This document shows positions 18,454 to 26,992 of a stretch of DNA of 64,000 bases, piece by piece. Within the stretch, counting starts at the first letter, position 1. Each line of letters opens with the position of its first letter. A program made the translations under genes and the position numbers. Source of the stretch: Spirochaetaceae bacterium (GTDB lineage Bacteria > Spirochaetota > Leptospiria > Leptospirales > Leptonemataceae). A model generated the notes under the pieces. The model did not search any database, was not told the DNA's origin, and was given only the letters and a program-made list of their open reading frames with translations. The DNA lies in contig PBUB01000035.1 of NCBI GenBank assembly GCA_002729885.1, forward strand, positions 1 through 64,000. The letters are read 5' to 3'.

Positions 18454-19284
18454 TCAAGTAAATGCTTGCATGAGCGGATTATCGGGGTCCGGCTCTTCCA
18501 GCTCATAATCCAGAGTGCCGCGATACTCAACTCCCTGCATCCCGTATCCAAATCGAACAGGAAGAAGATACAGCCCGCTACGGGCCGCTTTTCGCAGGGA
18601 TTCTGCAAATACTGCATCGATTTCAGCTGCTGGACGAAATCGTTTTCCTTCTGGCCTGGAAAGCGCAAAGATCACACCACAGGCAAATCCCTGCTTTGCA
18701 AGCTTACCCAGACTCTGAAGGTGTTTTGCTCCCCTCTCAGATACCGCATCCGGAAATTGAATCCAATCTCCTTCCAGCTGAGTGACATTCTTTACTTCCA
18801 GAAGCCAGCCCTGCCAGTATAGATCCGGTCGAAAATCCAGATCCTTTAGACCAGGCTCAGAAATGGACCCATCCATGGACTTTTTCAGTCGATTTAGAGC
18901 GGAATTACCGAGCAATGAAGCGGCATCCTTTTTTCCCGTAGCATTGGCAGAATCCAGTCCAATGGCCCCCTTACGCAACGCCGCCATCACTATTCCGTTG
19001 GTACGCATAGTATTTACACCGATCCAGCCGCGGCCAGAGTGTAGCAATTCCAGAGTGGCGGGTAGTTTGGCCCCTGTTTTCTTGATCTGTTCAGCGGATT
19101 TCCAGGAGATCACGGCTCGGGCCCCTTCCTTCAGGCAGCTTTTCATGGAGCCGGTATTGGGATTATGGACGGTGACACTGTCCCCGTTTTGCCGCTTTAC
19201 ATCCACCAGGAAGCGTTTGTAGCGCCGCAGGAAGGTCACTTCCTCCAGCGCCTGGCCGGGCACCAATTCTTTCAAAATTTTCAT
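18454..19284 (-). CDS. sfsA: SfsA family DNA/RNA nuclease-like protein
   Basis: SfsA family (sugar fermentation stimulation protein, a PD-(D/E)XK-like nuclease fold). Diagnostic blocks are present: RRYKRFLVDV, the VHNPNTGSMKSCL segment (usually HCPNTGxM), GWIGVNTMRTN, the nuclease-core lysine/glutamate block LLEVKNVTQ and FPDAVSERGAKHL. The start at 19284 (MKILKEL) puts the RYKRF block at the usual distance from the N-terminus; an upstream ATG at 19347 would add 21 residues and lacks a ribosome binding site. At about 276 residues it is some 40 longer than the usual SfsA, with the extra length at the C-terminus. The cellular role of SfsA is not settled. Confidence 0.9.
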   Translation of the reverse strand: MKILKELVPGQALEEVTFLRRYKRFLVDVKRQNGDSVTVHNPNTGSMKSCLKEGARAVISWKSAEQIKKTGAKLPATLELLHSGRGWIGVNTMRTNGIVMAALRKGAIGLDSANATGKKDAASLLGNSALNRLKKSMDGSISEPGLKDLDFRPDLYWQGWLLEVKNVTQLEGDWIQFPDAVSERGAKHLQSLGKLAKQGFACGVIFALSRPEGKRFRPAAEIDAVFAESLRKAARSGLYLLPVRFGYGMQGVEYRGTLDYELEEPDPDNPLMQAFT

Positions 19285-19472
19285 TCGCAGTCCAGAAAGG
19301 CCAAAAAATCGTGGCCATAGATGAAGGGGAGACGTTTTCCTCTCCATAAGGAAAAATGATTCCCATCATTCCGATCAAGATAGCAGGAACCCGATCTGCG
19401 GTTCCCCATCTTTCGTGAATCAGGAAAGAATCGTCTAAAAAAACCAGAAACAGTCAGATCGAAGGAAGTCCC

Positions 19473-21353
19473 ATGTCCACCCTACAGTCGGAAACTAAAA
19501 CCAGTCGTGTTACTACAGCCATTGTTCGATTTGCCGGAGATTCCGGCGACGGAATGCAGCTGGCCGGCATGCAATTTACCAAGGCTACCGGTATTGCCGG
19601 AAATGACCTTATGACCTTCCCGGATTTTCCGGCGGAGATTCGTGCTCCACAGGGCACTATTCCCGGAGTGTCCGGATTTCAGATTCACTTTGGAAGCGAC
19701 CATGTTCATACACCGGGCGACCGAGTGGATGTGCTGGTGGCTATGAATCCGGCAGCGCTCAAAGCGAATCTCAAGGATCTGCGTCATGGAGGAACGTTAA
19801 TTGTAAATACCAACGCTTTCGATGAGCGATCCCTGGCCAAAGTTCAATATGAGAGCAATCCCCTGGAGGATGCTCAGTTGAAAAGCGATTACAATGTAGT
19901 GGAAGCGCCCATCAGCGATCTGAACAAGACGGCGCTGGAAGACTTGAAGCTAACAGCCAAAGAGGTGGATCGATCCAAGAACTTCTTTGCACTGGGAATT
20001 ACCTTCTGGCTCTTTCAAAGGGATATGCAGCCCACCATGGACTGGATTGCAGGCAAGTTTCGCAACCATCCCAAGATCAAAGAGGCAAATGAACGAGTAC
20101 TGAAAGCTGGCTACAACTTTGCAGAAACCTGCGAACTGTTTCATAATCGATACGAAATTACCAGAGCTGAGTTCGAGCCTGGAATGTACAGAAACATTAC
20201 CGGAAATACAGCCATGGCTGTGGGCCTGGCAGCCGCCGCCCATCTTTCTGAACTCCCCATGCTCTATGCTGGATATCCCATTACTCCAGCATCCGACATT
20301 TTGCACGAGCTTTCCAGATATAAGAACTATGGCGTAAAGACCTTTCAGGCAGAGGATGAAATCGCAGCTGTTTGTGCTGCTATTGGCGCTTCCTACGGCG
20401 GAACCATTGGAGTAACGGCCTCCTCCGGTCCTGGTATCGCACTGAAGTCGGAGGCTATCAACCTGGCTGTAATGACGGAGCTGCCCCTGGTGATTATCGA
20501 TGTGCAGCGAGCCGGTCCATCCACAGGTATGCCCACGAAAACCGAACAGGCAGATCTACTCCAGGTAATGTATGGTAGAAATGGAGAAAGTCCCGTAGCT
20601 ATTCTGGCTCCTTCCAGACCATCCGATTGTTTTGATGTCGCAATAGAAGCAGTTCGCCTGGCGCTGCTCTATATGACTCCAGTGTTTATTCTCAGCGATG
20701 GGTATCTCGCCAATGGATCGGAACCCTGGAAACTTCCGCATGTTGATGATTTACCTACCATCAAGAAGCACTTTGTGCCGGAGAATGCAGATCCGGCTAC
20801 ATTCCATGCCTACGATAGAGATCCAGAAACACTGTCCCGTTACTGGCCCATTCCCGGCCGACCAGGTTTCGAACACCGGATTGGAGGAATCGAAAAGGAT
20901 TCCATTACCGGTAACATCAGCTACGATCCCGATAACCACCATCGCATGGTGGAAATTCGTCATAAAAGAATCCAGGGAATCGCACAGAGCATTCCAGACC
21001 AGGAAGTGTATGGCGATGAATCCGGCGATGTGTTGATGCTGGGCTGGGGCTCTACATTTGGCTCCATTCGCACTGCTGTAGAGCATATGCGCGACAAAGG
21101 TTACTCGGTATCGCATGCACATCTGCGATATGTTAATCCAGTTCCCAAAAATCTGGAATCCATTTTACGAAAATTCAAGAAAGTCATCATGCCGGAGATC
21201 AACACCGGACAGCTGGCCATGATTCTACGTTCGAAATTCTTGCTGGATATAGAGCCATTTAGTAAGGTAAGAGGAAGGCCCATTAGCGTAGCTGACCTAG
21301 AAGACAAAATAGAAAGCACCATTCAGGAGCTGAGCCAAGGAGAGGCATCGTGA
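19473..21353 (+). CDS. korA: 2-oxoacid:ferredoxin oxidoreductase, fused gamma-alpha subunit
   Basis: 626-residue subunit of a 2-oxoglutarate (or other 2-oxoacid) ferredoxin oxidoreductase. The N-terminal 200 residues are the gamma domain (IVRFAGDSGDGMQLAGMQF, EIRAPQGTIPGVSGFQIHFG). The rest is the alpha domain (GNTAMAVGLAAAAHLSELPMLYAGYPITPASDILHE, ASSGPGIALKSEA, RAGPSTGMPTKTEQAD), which binds CoA/2-oxoacid. GAAGGAAG five bases before the ATG is a good ribosome binding site. The next gene, the beta subunit, overlaps the stop. Together they oxidise 2-oxoglutarate to succinyl-CoA with ferredoxin, probably in place of the classic dehydrogenase complex; substrate specificity is inferred from the KorAB-like architecture. 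Confidence 0.93.
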   Translation: MSTLQSETKTSRVTTAIVRFAGDSGDGMQLAGMQFTKATGIAGNDLMTFPDFPAEIRAPQGTIPGVSGFQIHFGSDHVHTPGDRVDVLVAMNPAALKANLKDLRHGGTLIVNTNAFDERSLAKVQYESNPLEDAQLKSDYNVVEAPISDLNKTALEDLKLTAKEVDRSKNFFALGITFWLFQRDMQPTMDWIAGKFRNHPKIKEANERVLKAGYNFAETCELFHNRYEITRAEFEPGMYRNITGNTAMAVGLAAAAHLSELPMLYAGYPITPASDILHELSRYKNYGVKTFQAEDEIAAVCAAIGASYGGTIGVTASSGPGIALKSEAINLAVMTELPLVIIDVQRAGPSTGMPTKTEQADLLQVMYGRNGESPVAILAPSRPSDCFDVAIEAVRLALLYMTPVFILSDGYLANGSEPWKLPHVDDLPTIKKHFVPENADPATFHAYDRDPETLSRYWPIPGRPGFEHRIGGIEKDSITGNISYDPDNHHRMVEIRHKRIQGIAQSIPDQEVYGDESGDVLMLGWGSTFGSIRTAVEHMRDKGYSVSHAHLRYVNPVPKNLESILRKFKKVIMPEINTGQLAMILRSKFLLDIEPFSKVRGRPISVADLEDKIESTIQELSQGEAS

Positions 21354-22360
21354 GTAATCCCACAACATTAACAAAGAAAGATTTTGCATCCGATCAGGAA
21401 GTACGCTGGTGCCCGGGTTGCGGTGACTACGCCATCCTTTCTGCCATTCAGAAAACTATGCCCGAGCTGGGCCTTCCAAAGGAAGACATTGTTTTCATTT
21501 CTGGAATCGGCTGCTCCTCTCGCTTTCCCTACTACATGAATACCTACGGTTTTCATACCATTCATGGGCGAGCCCCTGCCATTGCCAGTGGTCTCAAACT
21601 TATGCGGCCAGAACTCAGCGTCTGGATGATTACTGGAGATGGAGACGCACTTTCCATTGGAGGAAACCATCTAATCCACATTCTGCGTCGTAACCTGGAC
21701 ATTAACATTCTACTGTTCAATAACCAGATCTATGGTCTGACCAAGGGGCAGTATTCCCCGACCAGCAAAGAAGGAACCGTGGCCAAATCCACCCCGGAAG
21801 GTTCTCTGGATCATCCCTTTTCGGCCCTTTCACTGGCCATCGGCGCGGGGGCCACATTTGCGGCCAGAGTTCATGACAAAGACATGAAGATGATGACCGA
21901 TGTCTTCAAGGCCGCCTATGAGCATAAGGGAACTTCCTTTATCGAAATCTATCAAAACTGTGTAATCTTCAACGATGGTGTTTTCGATGAATCCGTGTCC
22001 AAGGATACCCGGGACGAACATACCATCTACCTTCAGGACAAACAGCCCATGCTTTTCGGCAAAGAGCAGGACAAGGGTCTGCTACTGGAAGGTTACCAGG
22101 CAAGAGTGGTGCCTTCCGAAGATGCCACGGACGCGGTTACCATTCACGATTCCAGCCGGGAAGATCCTTCTTTCGCATTCGCTCTGGCTCAGCTGGATCG
22201 ACCGCACTTCCCGGTTCCCATGGGGATCCTCAGACAGGTGGAAAGACCTGTGTATGAAGAGCTGGTTCAACACCAGGTTGATTCCGTGGTACAGAAAAAA
22301 GGCAAGGGCGACCTGGAAGCTCTAATTCACTCCGGCGATACCTGGGTGATCAAAAACTAA
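21350..22360 (+). CDS. korB: 2-oxoacid:ferredoxin oxidoreductase, beta (TPP-binding) subunit
   Basis: 336 residues. It contains RWCPGCGDY (a CxxC in the conserved N-terminal region), the SGIGCSSRFPYYM block, the TPP/Mg site GDGDALSIGGNH and NNQIYGLTKGQYSPTS, all KorB-type. The GTG start at 21350 overlaps the TGA of korA, so the subunits are made in equal amount. It binds TPP and the iron-sulfur centre and passes electrons to ferredoxin. A GC-rich hairpin with a T-run follows within 20 bases. Confidence 0.93.
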   Translation: MSNPTTLTKKDFASDQEVRWCPGCGDYAILSAIQKTMPELGLPKEDIVFISGIGCSSRFPYYMNTYGFHTIHGRAPAIASGLKLMRPELSVWMITGDGDALSIGGNHLIHILRRNLDINILLFNNQIYGLTKGQYSPTSKEGTVAKSTPEGSLDHPFSALSLAIGAGATFAARVHDKDMKMMTDVFKAAYEHKGTSFIEIYQNCVIFNDGVFDESVSKDTRDEHTIYLQDKQPMLFGKEQDKGLLLEGYQARVVPSEDATDAVTIHDSSREDPSFAFALAQLDRPHFPVPMGILRQVERPVYEELVQHQVDSVVQKKGKGDLEALIHSGDTWVIKN

Positions 22361-22375
22361 CCTTAGTGCCTTCTC

Positions 22376-22412
22376 GGGGGTCCCCTGCGGCCCCCTTTTC
22401 GTAATTTTTTTT
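22376..22412 (+). terminator. Intrinsic terminator after korB
   Basis: GGGGG (22376-22380) pairs with CCCCC (22391-22395), and the T-rich tail TTTTCGTAATTTTTTTT follows to about 22412. It separates korAB from speD. Confidence 0.75.
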
Positions 22413-22439
22413 AGCAAGAAGGCTCCTATTCAGATTTTT

Positions 22440-22515
22440 TACTATGCAAGCAAAAGTTGCTTGCTTACTTGCACTGAAATTCGCGCATGCGAAACTCCAT
22501 TTGGAGGGAGGTGAA
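22440..22515 (+). promoter_or_regulatory. Structured leader of speD with three successive hairpins
   Basis: Three inverted repeats lie in a row before the start codon: GCAAGCAA/TTGCTTGC (22446-22453 with 22457-22464), the 14-base palindrome at 22480-22493 (TTCGCGCATGCGAA), and CTCC/GGAG (22495-22498 with 22503-22506). The last one runs directly into the Shine-Dalgarno (GGAGGGAGGTG, 22503-22513), so its pairing could mask the ribosome binding site. TACTAT at 22440-22445 is a possible -10. Control by SAM, polyamine or temperature is conceivable but not shown. Confidence 0.45.
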
Positions 22516-22935
22516 ATGGAAGATCCGCTCGGTGAACACTACATCATTGAACTGTACGAGTGCAGTCACGAAGTACTGGATAACCTCGAACAGGTTCAAA
22601 CAACCCTGCTGGATGCAGCAGATATTTCGGGAGCCACGATCATAGATCAGAGGTTCCACAAGTTCAGTCCACAGGGAGTATCAGGAGTGGTGGTTATCGC
22701 CGAATCCCACCTGAGCATCCACACCTGGCCAGAGCTCGGTTATGCCGCTCTGGATCTATTTACTTGCAGCAAGGATATGGACATCCAGAAGGCTCTGGAT
22801 CTGCTGAAGCAGGTCTTCAAGCCCGGAGACATGGTCGTTGAATACATTCAACGAGGTCTCATGGATCCTACCTACCGCAAGAATCAAAGACTTCACCAGT
22901 ACAGACAGGCCCATCTTGCGGCCGGTCGACAGTAA
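22516..22935 (+). CDS. speD: S-adenosylmethionine decarboxylase proenzyme
   Basis: Pyruvoyl-dependent enzyme that makes decarboxylated SAM, the aminopropyl donor for spermidine. The start at 22516 (MEDPLGEHYII) is chosen because GGAGGGAGGTG precedes it; the longer frame from 22444 would run through the leader hairpins. From this start the protein is 139 residues, normal for the short bacterial form. The processing site is E63-S64 (AESHLSIHTWPE), with S64 becoming the pyruvoyl group, and H69 and C84 (DLFTC) are the other catalytic residues; this matches the positions S63/H68/C83 of well-studied short SpeD proteins within one residue. It is the first gene of an operon with the SET-SpeD fusion 11 bases downstream. 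Confidence 0.96.
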   Translation: MEDPLGEHYIIELYECSHEVLDNLEQVQTTLLDAADISGATIIDQRFHKFSPQGVSGVVVIAESHLSIHTWPELGYAALDLFTCSKDMDIQKALDLLKQVFKPGDMVVEYIQRGLMDPTYRKNQRLHQYRQAHLAAGRQ

Positions 22936-22946
22936 GGAGGACAGGC

Positions 22947-23849
22947 ATGCTTGTAGCTACTAAACGAATACAATCCCATCTGTCCGATGCAGCAGAAATG
23001 CGGCAATCGCCGGTTTCTGGAAGTGGTGTGTTTGCTACCCGGAACATCAAAAAGGATGAACTGGTAGCGTTGTGGGGTGGTACCATTTACCGTGAGGATC
23101 AACTGGAATCACTTCCTTCCGAGCTTCGTCATTATCTACTTCAGGTGGACGAATCGCTCTACATCGGCCCGGCAGACCTGGAAAACGTCGATGATTCAGA
23201 ATACTTCAACCATTCCTGCGAACCCAATCTGGGATTCAAAGGTCAGGTAGCCCTGGTTGCAATGCGAGACATTGAAGCAGGGGAAGAGCTGACGTTCGAT
23301 TATGCCATGGCCGAAACCTACGATCAGGAATTCTACTGCGGATGCGGCTCAAGCCTTTGCCGTGGTAATATTCGAGGATCGGATCCATATCTGCCTCAGT
23401 TGCAGAAGCGATACCAGGGATATTTCAGCTCCTGGCTGGAAAAGAAACTGGATGTAAAGCCCGAGGACCTGGCCGGTAGCCTTCAATTCGAAGAAACCGG
23501 AGCCTGGGGCCTGGTTACAGCCCTGGATCTGCATGATTGCGATGGGGATGTAATTCGCAGCCGCGAAAAGATCTACGAATTTACTGTAGAGCTTTGCGAG
23601 CGAATCAAGGTTAAGCGATTTGGTGAGCCTACCATCGTTCATTTCGGCGAAGATGAACGAGTGGCCGGCTATTCCCTGGTTCAGCTAATTGAGACTTCAC
23701 TGGTAAGCGGTCACTTTGCAAATGCAACCAACCGCGTTTACCTGGATGTTTTTAGCTGCGCCTGGTACAATCCCACAGAGATCGTTAAGTTTGCAGCGGA
23801 CTTCTTTGGAGCCCGGGACTATAACGTAAACATCTATCTGCGGCACTAA
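22947..23849 (+). CDS. SET-domain protein lysine methyltransferase-like fused to a second SpeD-like domain
   Basis: 300 residues, two domains. Residues 20-140 form a SET domain: SGSGVFA (SAM loop), YFNHSCEPN (86-94), GEELTFDYA (112-120) and a post-SET cysteine cluster (C131, C133, C138). Residues 187-300 resemble S-adenosylmethionine decarboxylase (TALDLHDCD, VVHFG-type strand, GYSLVQLIETSLVSGHF, YLDVFSC). Within it S251, H256 and C271 have the same mutual spacing as S64/H69/C84 in the neighbouring speD, although the residue before the serine is Thr rather than Glu. The domain could therefore still self-cleave, or be a regulatory relic. AAGGAGGACA precedes ATG 22947. speD is 11 bases upstream and a terminator follows, so it forms an operon with speD. 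The protein target or metabolite is unknown. Confidence 0.85.
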   Translation: MLVATKRIQSHLSDAAEMRQSPVSGSGVFATRNIKKDELVALWGGTIYREDQLESLPSELRHYLLQVDESLYIGPADLENVDDSEYFNHSCEPNLGFKGQVALVAMRDIEAGEELTFDYAMAETYDQEFYCGCGSSLCRGNIRGSDPYLPQLQKRYQGYFSSWLEKKLDVKPEDLAGSLQFEETGAWGLVTALDLHDCDGDVIRSREKIYEFTVELCERIKVKRFGEPTIVHFGEDERVAGYSLVQLIETSLVSGHFANATNRVYLDVFSCAWYNPTEIVKFAADFFGARDYNVNIYLRH

Positions 23850-23880
23850 AAGCTGCAGAAGGGCTGCGGCCCGAACAATG

Positions 23881-23906
23881 AAAAGGCCCTTCGGGGCCTT
23901 TTTTTT
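23881..23906 (+). terminator. Strong intrinsic terminator after the SET-SpeD gene
   Basis: AAAAGGCCC, a TTCG tetraloop, then GGGCCTTTT and more T's form a nine-base-pair hairpin with a T-tail. The A-run on the left would also give a T-tail on the other strand, so it can serve the convergent PAS-GGDEF-EAL gene too. Confidence 0.9.
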
Positions 23907-23985
23907 ATGTTCCTGGATGGGTCGATCCTCTTGCTCTTGCTCTGCCCACAGACGACAGTATTCGCCTCCCGAGCATTCCAGGTGG

Positions 23986-26418
23986 CTATTTACGAATATA
24001 GGCACTTTCAATGGCCCGGTCTGCCATTGGATGACCAAAAAGGAACCCCTGACCTTCATGACATCCGGACTCAAGCAAATGAACCCTTTGAGGCTCGGTT
24101 TCCACACCCTCTGCAATCACGGTAAAGCCCAGGGTCTCCCCCAGTGCGATAATGGCTCTGGAGATAGCAACAAGACTGCTGTCATCAGGCAGTCCGTTTA
24201 TAAAAGAACGATCAATCTTTAGTCGATCTACGGGCAAATCTCTTAGATAGCTCAGGGATGAGTAACCAACTCCAAAATCGTCAATGGCGATGCGAACGCC
24301 TTGCTCCCGTAGCAAATGAAGCTGTTCCAGAATAGCATTGTCCAGACCGATCAATGAGTTTTCGGTGATTTCTATTTCCAGCCTGGATGGAGGCAGGCCG
24401 GTGCGAGAAAGAATATTTAGAACACGGGATGAGAAATCACCGTTCTGGATTTGCACAGGCGAAACGTTTACTGCAATACAATTGATGTCCAGGCCCATGG
24501 AGATCCAGGACCGCGTCTGTCTGCAGGCCTCTTCCATCACCCATTCACCCAGTGGAATAATTAGTCCCAGTTGCTCTGCCACGGGAATAAATTCGTCTGG
24601 ATTAATTAAGCCGTCCGGCCCCTGCCAGCGAATCAATGCCTCCAGGCCGGTAAGCTTTCCATCGCTTAGATTGATCTGAGGTTGATAATGCAGCAAAAAC
24701 TCCCCGGCATCCAGGCCTCGGCGGATTTCGCTTCCCAGTCGAATTCTCTTTAGCGCTTCATCCGTAAGATCCTGGCTAAAGAAACGATAACGAACGCCTT
24801 CTTTCTTGGCACGGTACATGGCCGTGTCTGCCTGCTGAATGAGTTCCTCTACCGTATTTGCATGCTCCGGATACAGGCTCATTCCCAGACTGGCCGAAAT
24901 CGCAATCTTGCGATCTCCCAGGGTAAAGGCTTCCTCTAGACACTGAACCAGATCGTCCGCCACCAGAGCCACCTCACCGGCGGACTGTGGACCGGGCACA
25001 AGAACCAGGAATTCATCGCCCCCGAATCGGGCCAATGTCTGATCCGTGCGAATCGCTTCGCTGAGTCTGGCTCCCACATCCCGGAGCAGGCGATCCCCGA
25101 TGGGGTGTCCCAGACTGTCGTTAACGTCCTTGAAGTTATTCAGATCCAGAAAAATGATGCCCACCTTGTCCCCGGATCGATCTGCCAGAGTCATTGCCTG
25201 GCCCAGGCGCTCTTCGAAGAGTAATCGATTGGCCAGGCCGGTGAGAGGATCTGAATGGGCCATTCTTTCCAGCTTATGCTGATAATCCTTGATACTGGAA
25301 ATGTCTGAAAATATAGCCAGGTATTGAACCACTACACCAGCGTTGTTTCGCACTTCAGTAATGGTAGAAAGCTCCGGAAATACTGTACCATCCTTTCTTC
25401 GATTCCAGATCTCTCCGCTCCAGAACCCCTGGCTCTTTAGCGTGGACCACATGGCTTCATAGAAGGCAGAACTGTGAAAGCCACTGGCCAGAAGCCTGGG
25501 ATTTCGCCCCAGTACCTCTTCTTCGCTGTATCCTGTAATCCTTGTGAATGCCTTGTTCACCGCAGTAATCCGAACATCGGAGTCGGTAATTAATATTCCC
25601 TCCTGCGTATGCTCGAACACAGCTGCTGCCTGGCGAAGTTCACTTTCCTGCTTCTTTCGCTGGGAAATATCTTCTACAATTCCGTCAAAAACTATAGTTC
25701 CATCTTCTCTGGCTCTGGTAGTGGCCGTGATGGAAACCCAGATAGGACGACCTTTCAGAGTCTTCAACTTCAACTCCGCTCGATCTACTTCCCCTTCTGC
25801 AAGCAGCCTTTCCGAGAAACGTCGTCTTTCCTCCGGATCATCATATAGCTCGGAAGCCTTGCGAAACAGAAAATCATCCAGGGAGTCCGCTTCAAAGATT
25901 GCGGCCATGGCCGGATTCGCATTGAGAAACCGACCGTCAATACCAGGTTCGTTGCGATACACTCCCACTGGAAGAGCTTCAAAAAGCTCCTTGAACTCCT
26001 CCAGATTCTTATGTAACAATTGAGGCTCGGTATAATCGTGAATAATGGAATGCAGATAGCGCTTTCCCAGAATTTCTACCGGCCCCGAGTACACCTTTAC
26101 AAATTTAATTTCTCCGCTGGAAATGCGATGCTTGAATTCAAAATACCTGCGCTGTTCAGAATGGGCCCGATCCATTTCCCGCTGCACTTCCAGGGCAGGA
26201 AGCTGATTGATAGACTGGATCTCCATGGAGCGAAGCACTTCCAGCGAATAGCCGTAGAACTCCAGTGCTGCAGGATTCGCATCCACAATTCTGCCTGTTT
26301 CCGGTTCGATAAGCAATTTGGGCGCAGAGTTCCTGGTAAACATCTCCGCATAGATGGAAACCAGCCCATCGGGCACGCCCGGTGCTCTCAAAAATTCAGG
26401 TAATTGTTCCGGTTCCAT
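23986..26418 (-). CDS. PAS-GGDEF-EAL cyclic-di-GMP signalling protein
   Basis: 810-residue cytoplasmic protein. N-terminal PAS-type sensory repeats (PETGRIVDANPAALEFYGYS; RFLNANPAMAAIFEAD; ITAVNKAFTRITGYSEEEVLGRNPRLL) are followed by PAC-like segments. A diguanylate cyclase domain then carries RFGGDEFLVLV, and its NNFKDVNDSLGH segment. The last 260 residues form an EAL phosphodiesterase domain with EALIRWQ, and EITENSLIG, FGVGYSSLSYL and IDRSFI. Both catalytic motifs look intact, so synthesis and breakdown of c-di-GMP are both possible. It is alone in its transcription unit; no ribosome binding site is obvious. Confidence 0.93.
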   Translation of the reverse strand: MEPEQLPEFLRAPGVPDGLVSIYAEMFTRNSAPKLLIEPETGRIVDANPAALEFYGYSLEVLRSMEIQSINQLPALEVQREMDRAHSEQRRYFEFKHRISSGEIKFVKVYSGPVEILGKRYLHSIIHDYTEPQLLHKNLEEFKELFEALPVGVYRNEPGIDGRFLNANPAMAAIFEADSLDDFLFRKASELYDDPEERRRFSERLLAEGEVDRAELKLKTLKGRPIWVSITATTRAREDGTIVFDGIVEDISQRKKQESELRQAAAVFEHTQEGILITDSDVRITAVNKAFTRITGYSEEEVLGRNPRLLASGFHSSAFYEAMWSTLKSQGFWSGEIWNRRKDGTVFPELSTITEVRNNAGVVVQYLAIFSDISSIKDYQHKLERMAHSDPLTGLANRLLFEERLGQAMTLADRSGDKVGIIFLDLNNFKDVNDSLGHPIGDRLLRDVGARLSEAIRTDQTLARFGGDEFLVLVPGPQSAGEVALVADDLVQCLEEAFTLGDRKIAISASLGMSLYPEHANTVEELIQQADTAMYRAKKEGVRYRFFSQDLTDEALKRIRLGSEIRRGLDAGEFLLHYQPQINLSDGKLTGLEALIRWQGPDGLINPDEFIPVAEQLGLIIPLGEWVMEEACRQTRSWISMGLDINCIAVNVSPVQIQNGDFSSRVLNILSRTGLPPSRLEIEITENSLIGLDNAILEQLHLLREQGVRIAIDDFGVGYSSLSYLRDLPVDRLKIDRSFINGLPDDSSLVAISRAIIALGETLGFTVIAEGVETEPQRVHLLESGCHEGQGFLFGHPMADRAIESAYIRK

Positions 26419-26506
26419 TTCAAATTGGTGCGCGAATCCCAGGTATCCTCACAGGTTAATTTTTAAGTTTTGGATCATCGAATACAGGGCAGTGACTGTC
26501 ATTGCA

Positions 26507-26989
26507 TCAATTGCCGAATAGATGTCCAGAGGATCTGTCCTTGAGCTCCAGCACTATCTGATCACGTAGTTGAATCCCATTCTCAATAATCGGCTCGGCA
26601 TAATGATTGGTAAAATAGTCGGAAACGATGGATTTCATGCGAAATCCCAGTTTCTGATAAAGCGAAAGGGCCGCAAAGGATGTGCTGCCTGTTCGCACTC
26701 TGATCGGCCCTTTTTCCAGTTCCAGCATCCGCTGAAGAAGTCTAGAGCCAATACCGCTCCGGCGAAACGCGGGCGCCACAGAGAGATTGTATGTCTCCAA
26801 TCCATCAAAGTCGCTGGCCGGGCCATAGGCACAGATCCCGGTCAGAGCGCCATTGCGAACATCGCACAGGGCCTGGCAAAGCTGCATGTACTTATACACG
26901 GCTTCCGGTCGTGGATCAGCCCCCAGCAACAGATCCAGATAGGGAGATTTTAGAACATCCTTACCGGCAAACAAGTCCATCCCTGGCAA
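26507..26989 (-). CDS. GNAT-family N-acetyltransferase
   Basis: 160 residues. The acetyl-CoA-binding motif RRSGIGSRLLQRML (the RxxGxG/A pattern) and the C-terminal strand ALSLYQKLGFRMKSI identify a GNAT enzyme. The frame opens with TTG at 26989 and has an ATG at 26980; neither has a strong ribosome binding site, so the start is not fixed. It follows trpF by three bases and is probably cotranscribed and coupled with it. The substrate is unknown; nothing links it to tryptophan synthesis except position. Confidence 0.85.
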   Translation of the reverse strand: MPGMDLFAGKDVLKSPYLDLLLGADPRPEAVYKYMQLCQALCDVRNGALTGICAYGPASDFDGLETYNLSVAPAFRRSGIGSRLLQRMLELEKGPIRVRTGSTSFAALSLYQKLGFRMKSIVSDYFTNHYAEPIIENGIQLRDQIVLELKDRSSGHLFGN

Positions 26990-26992
26990 CGC

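Noticed and set aside
22444..22515. N-terminal extension of SpeD (MQAKVACLLAL...)
   Set aside because: Runs through three hairpins and precedes a very strong ribosome binding site at 22503-22513; the family starts at the downstream ATG.
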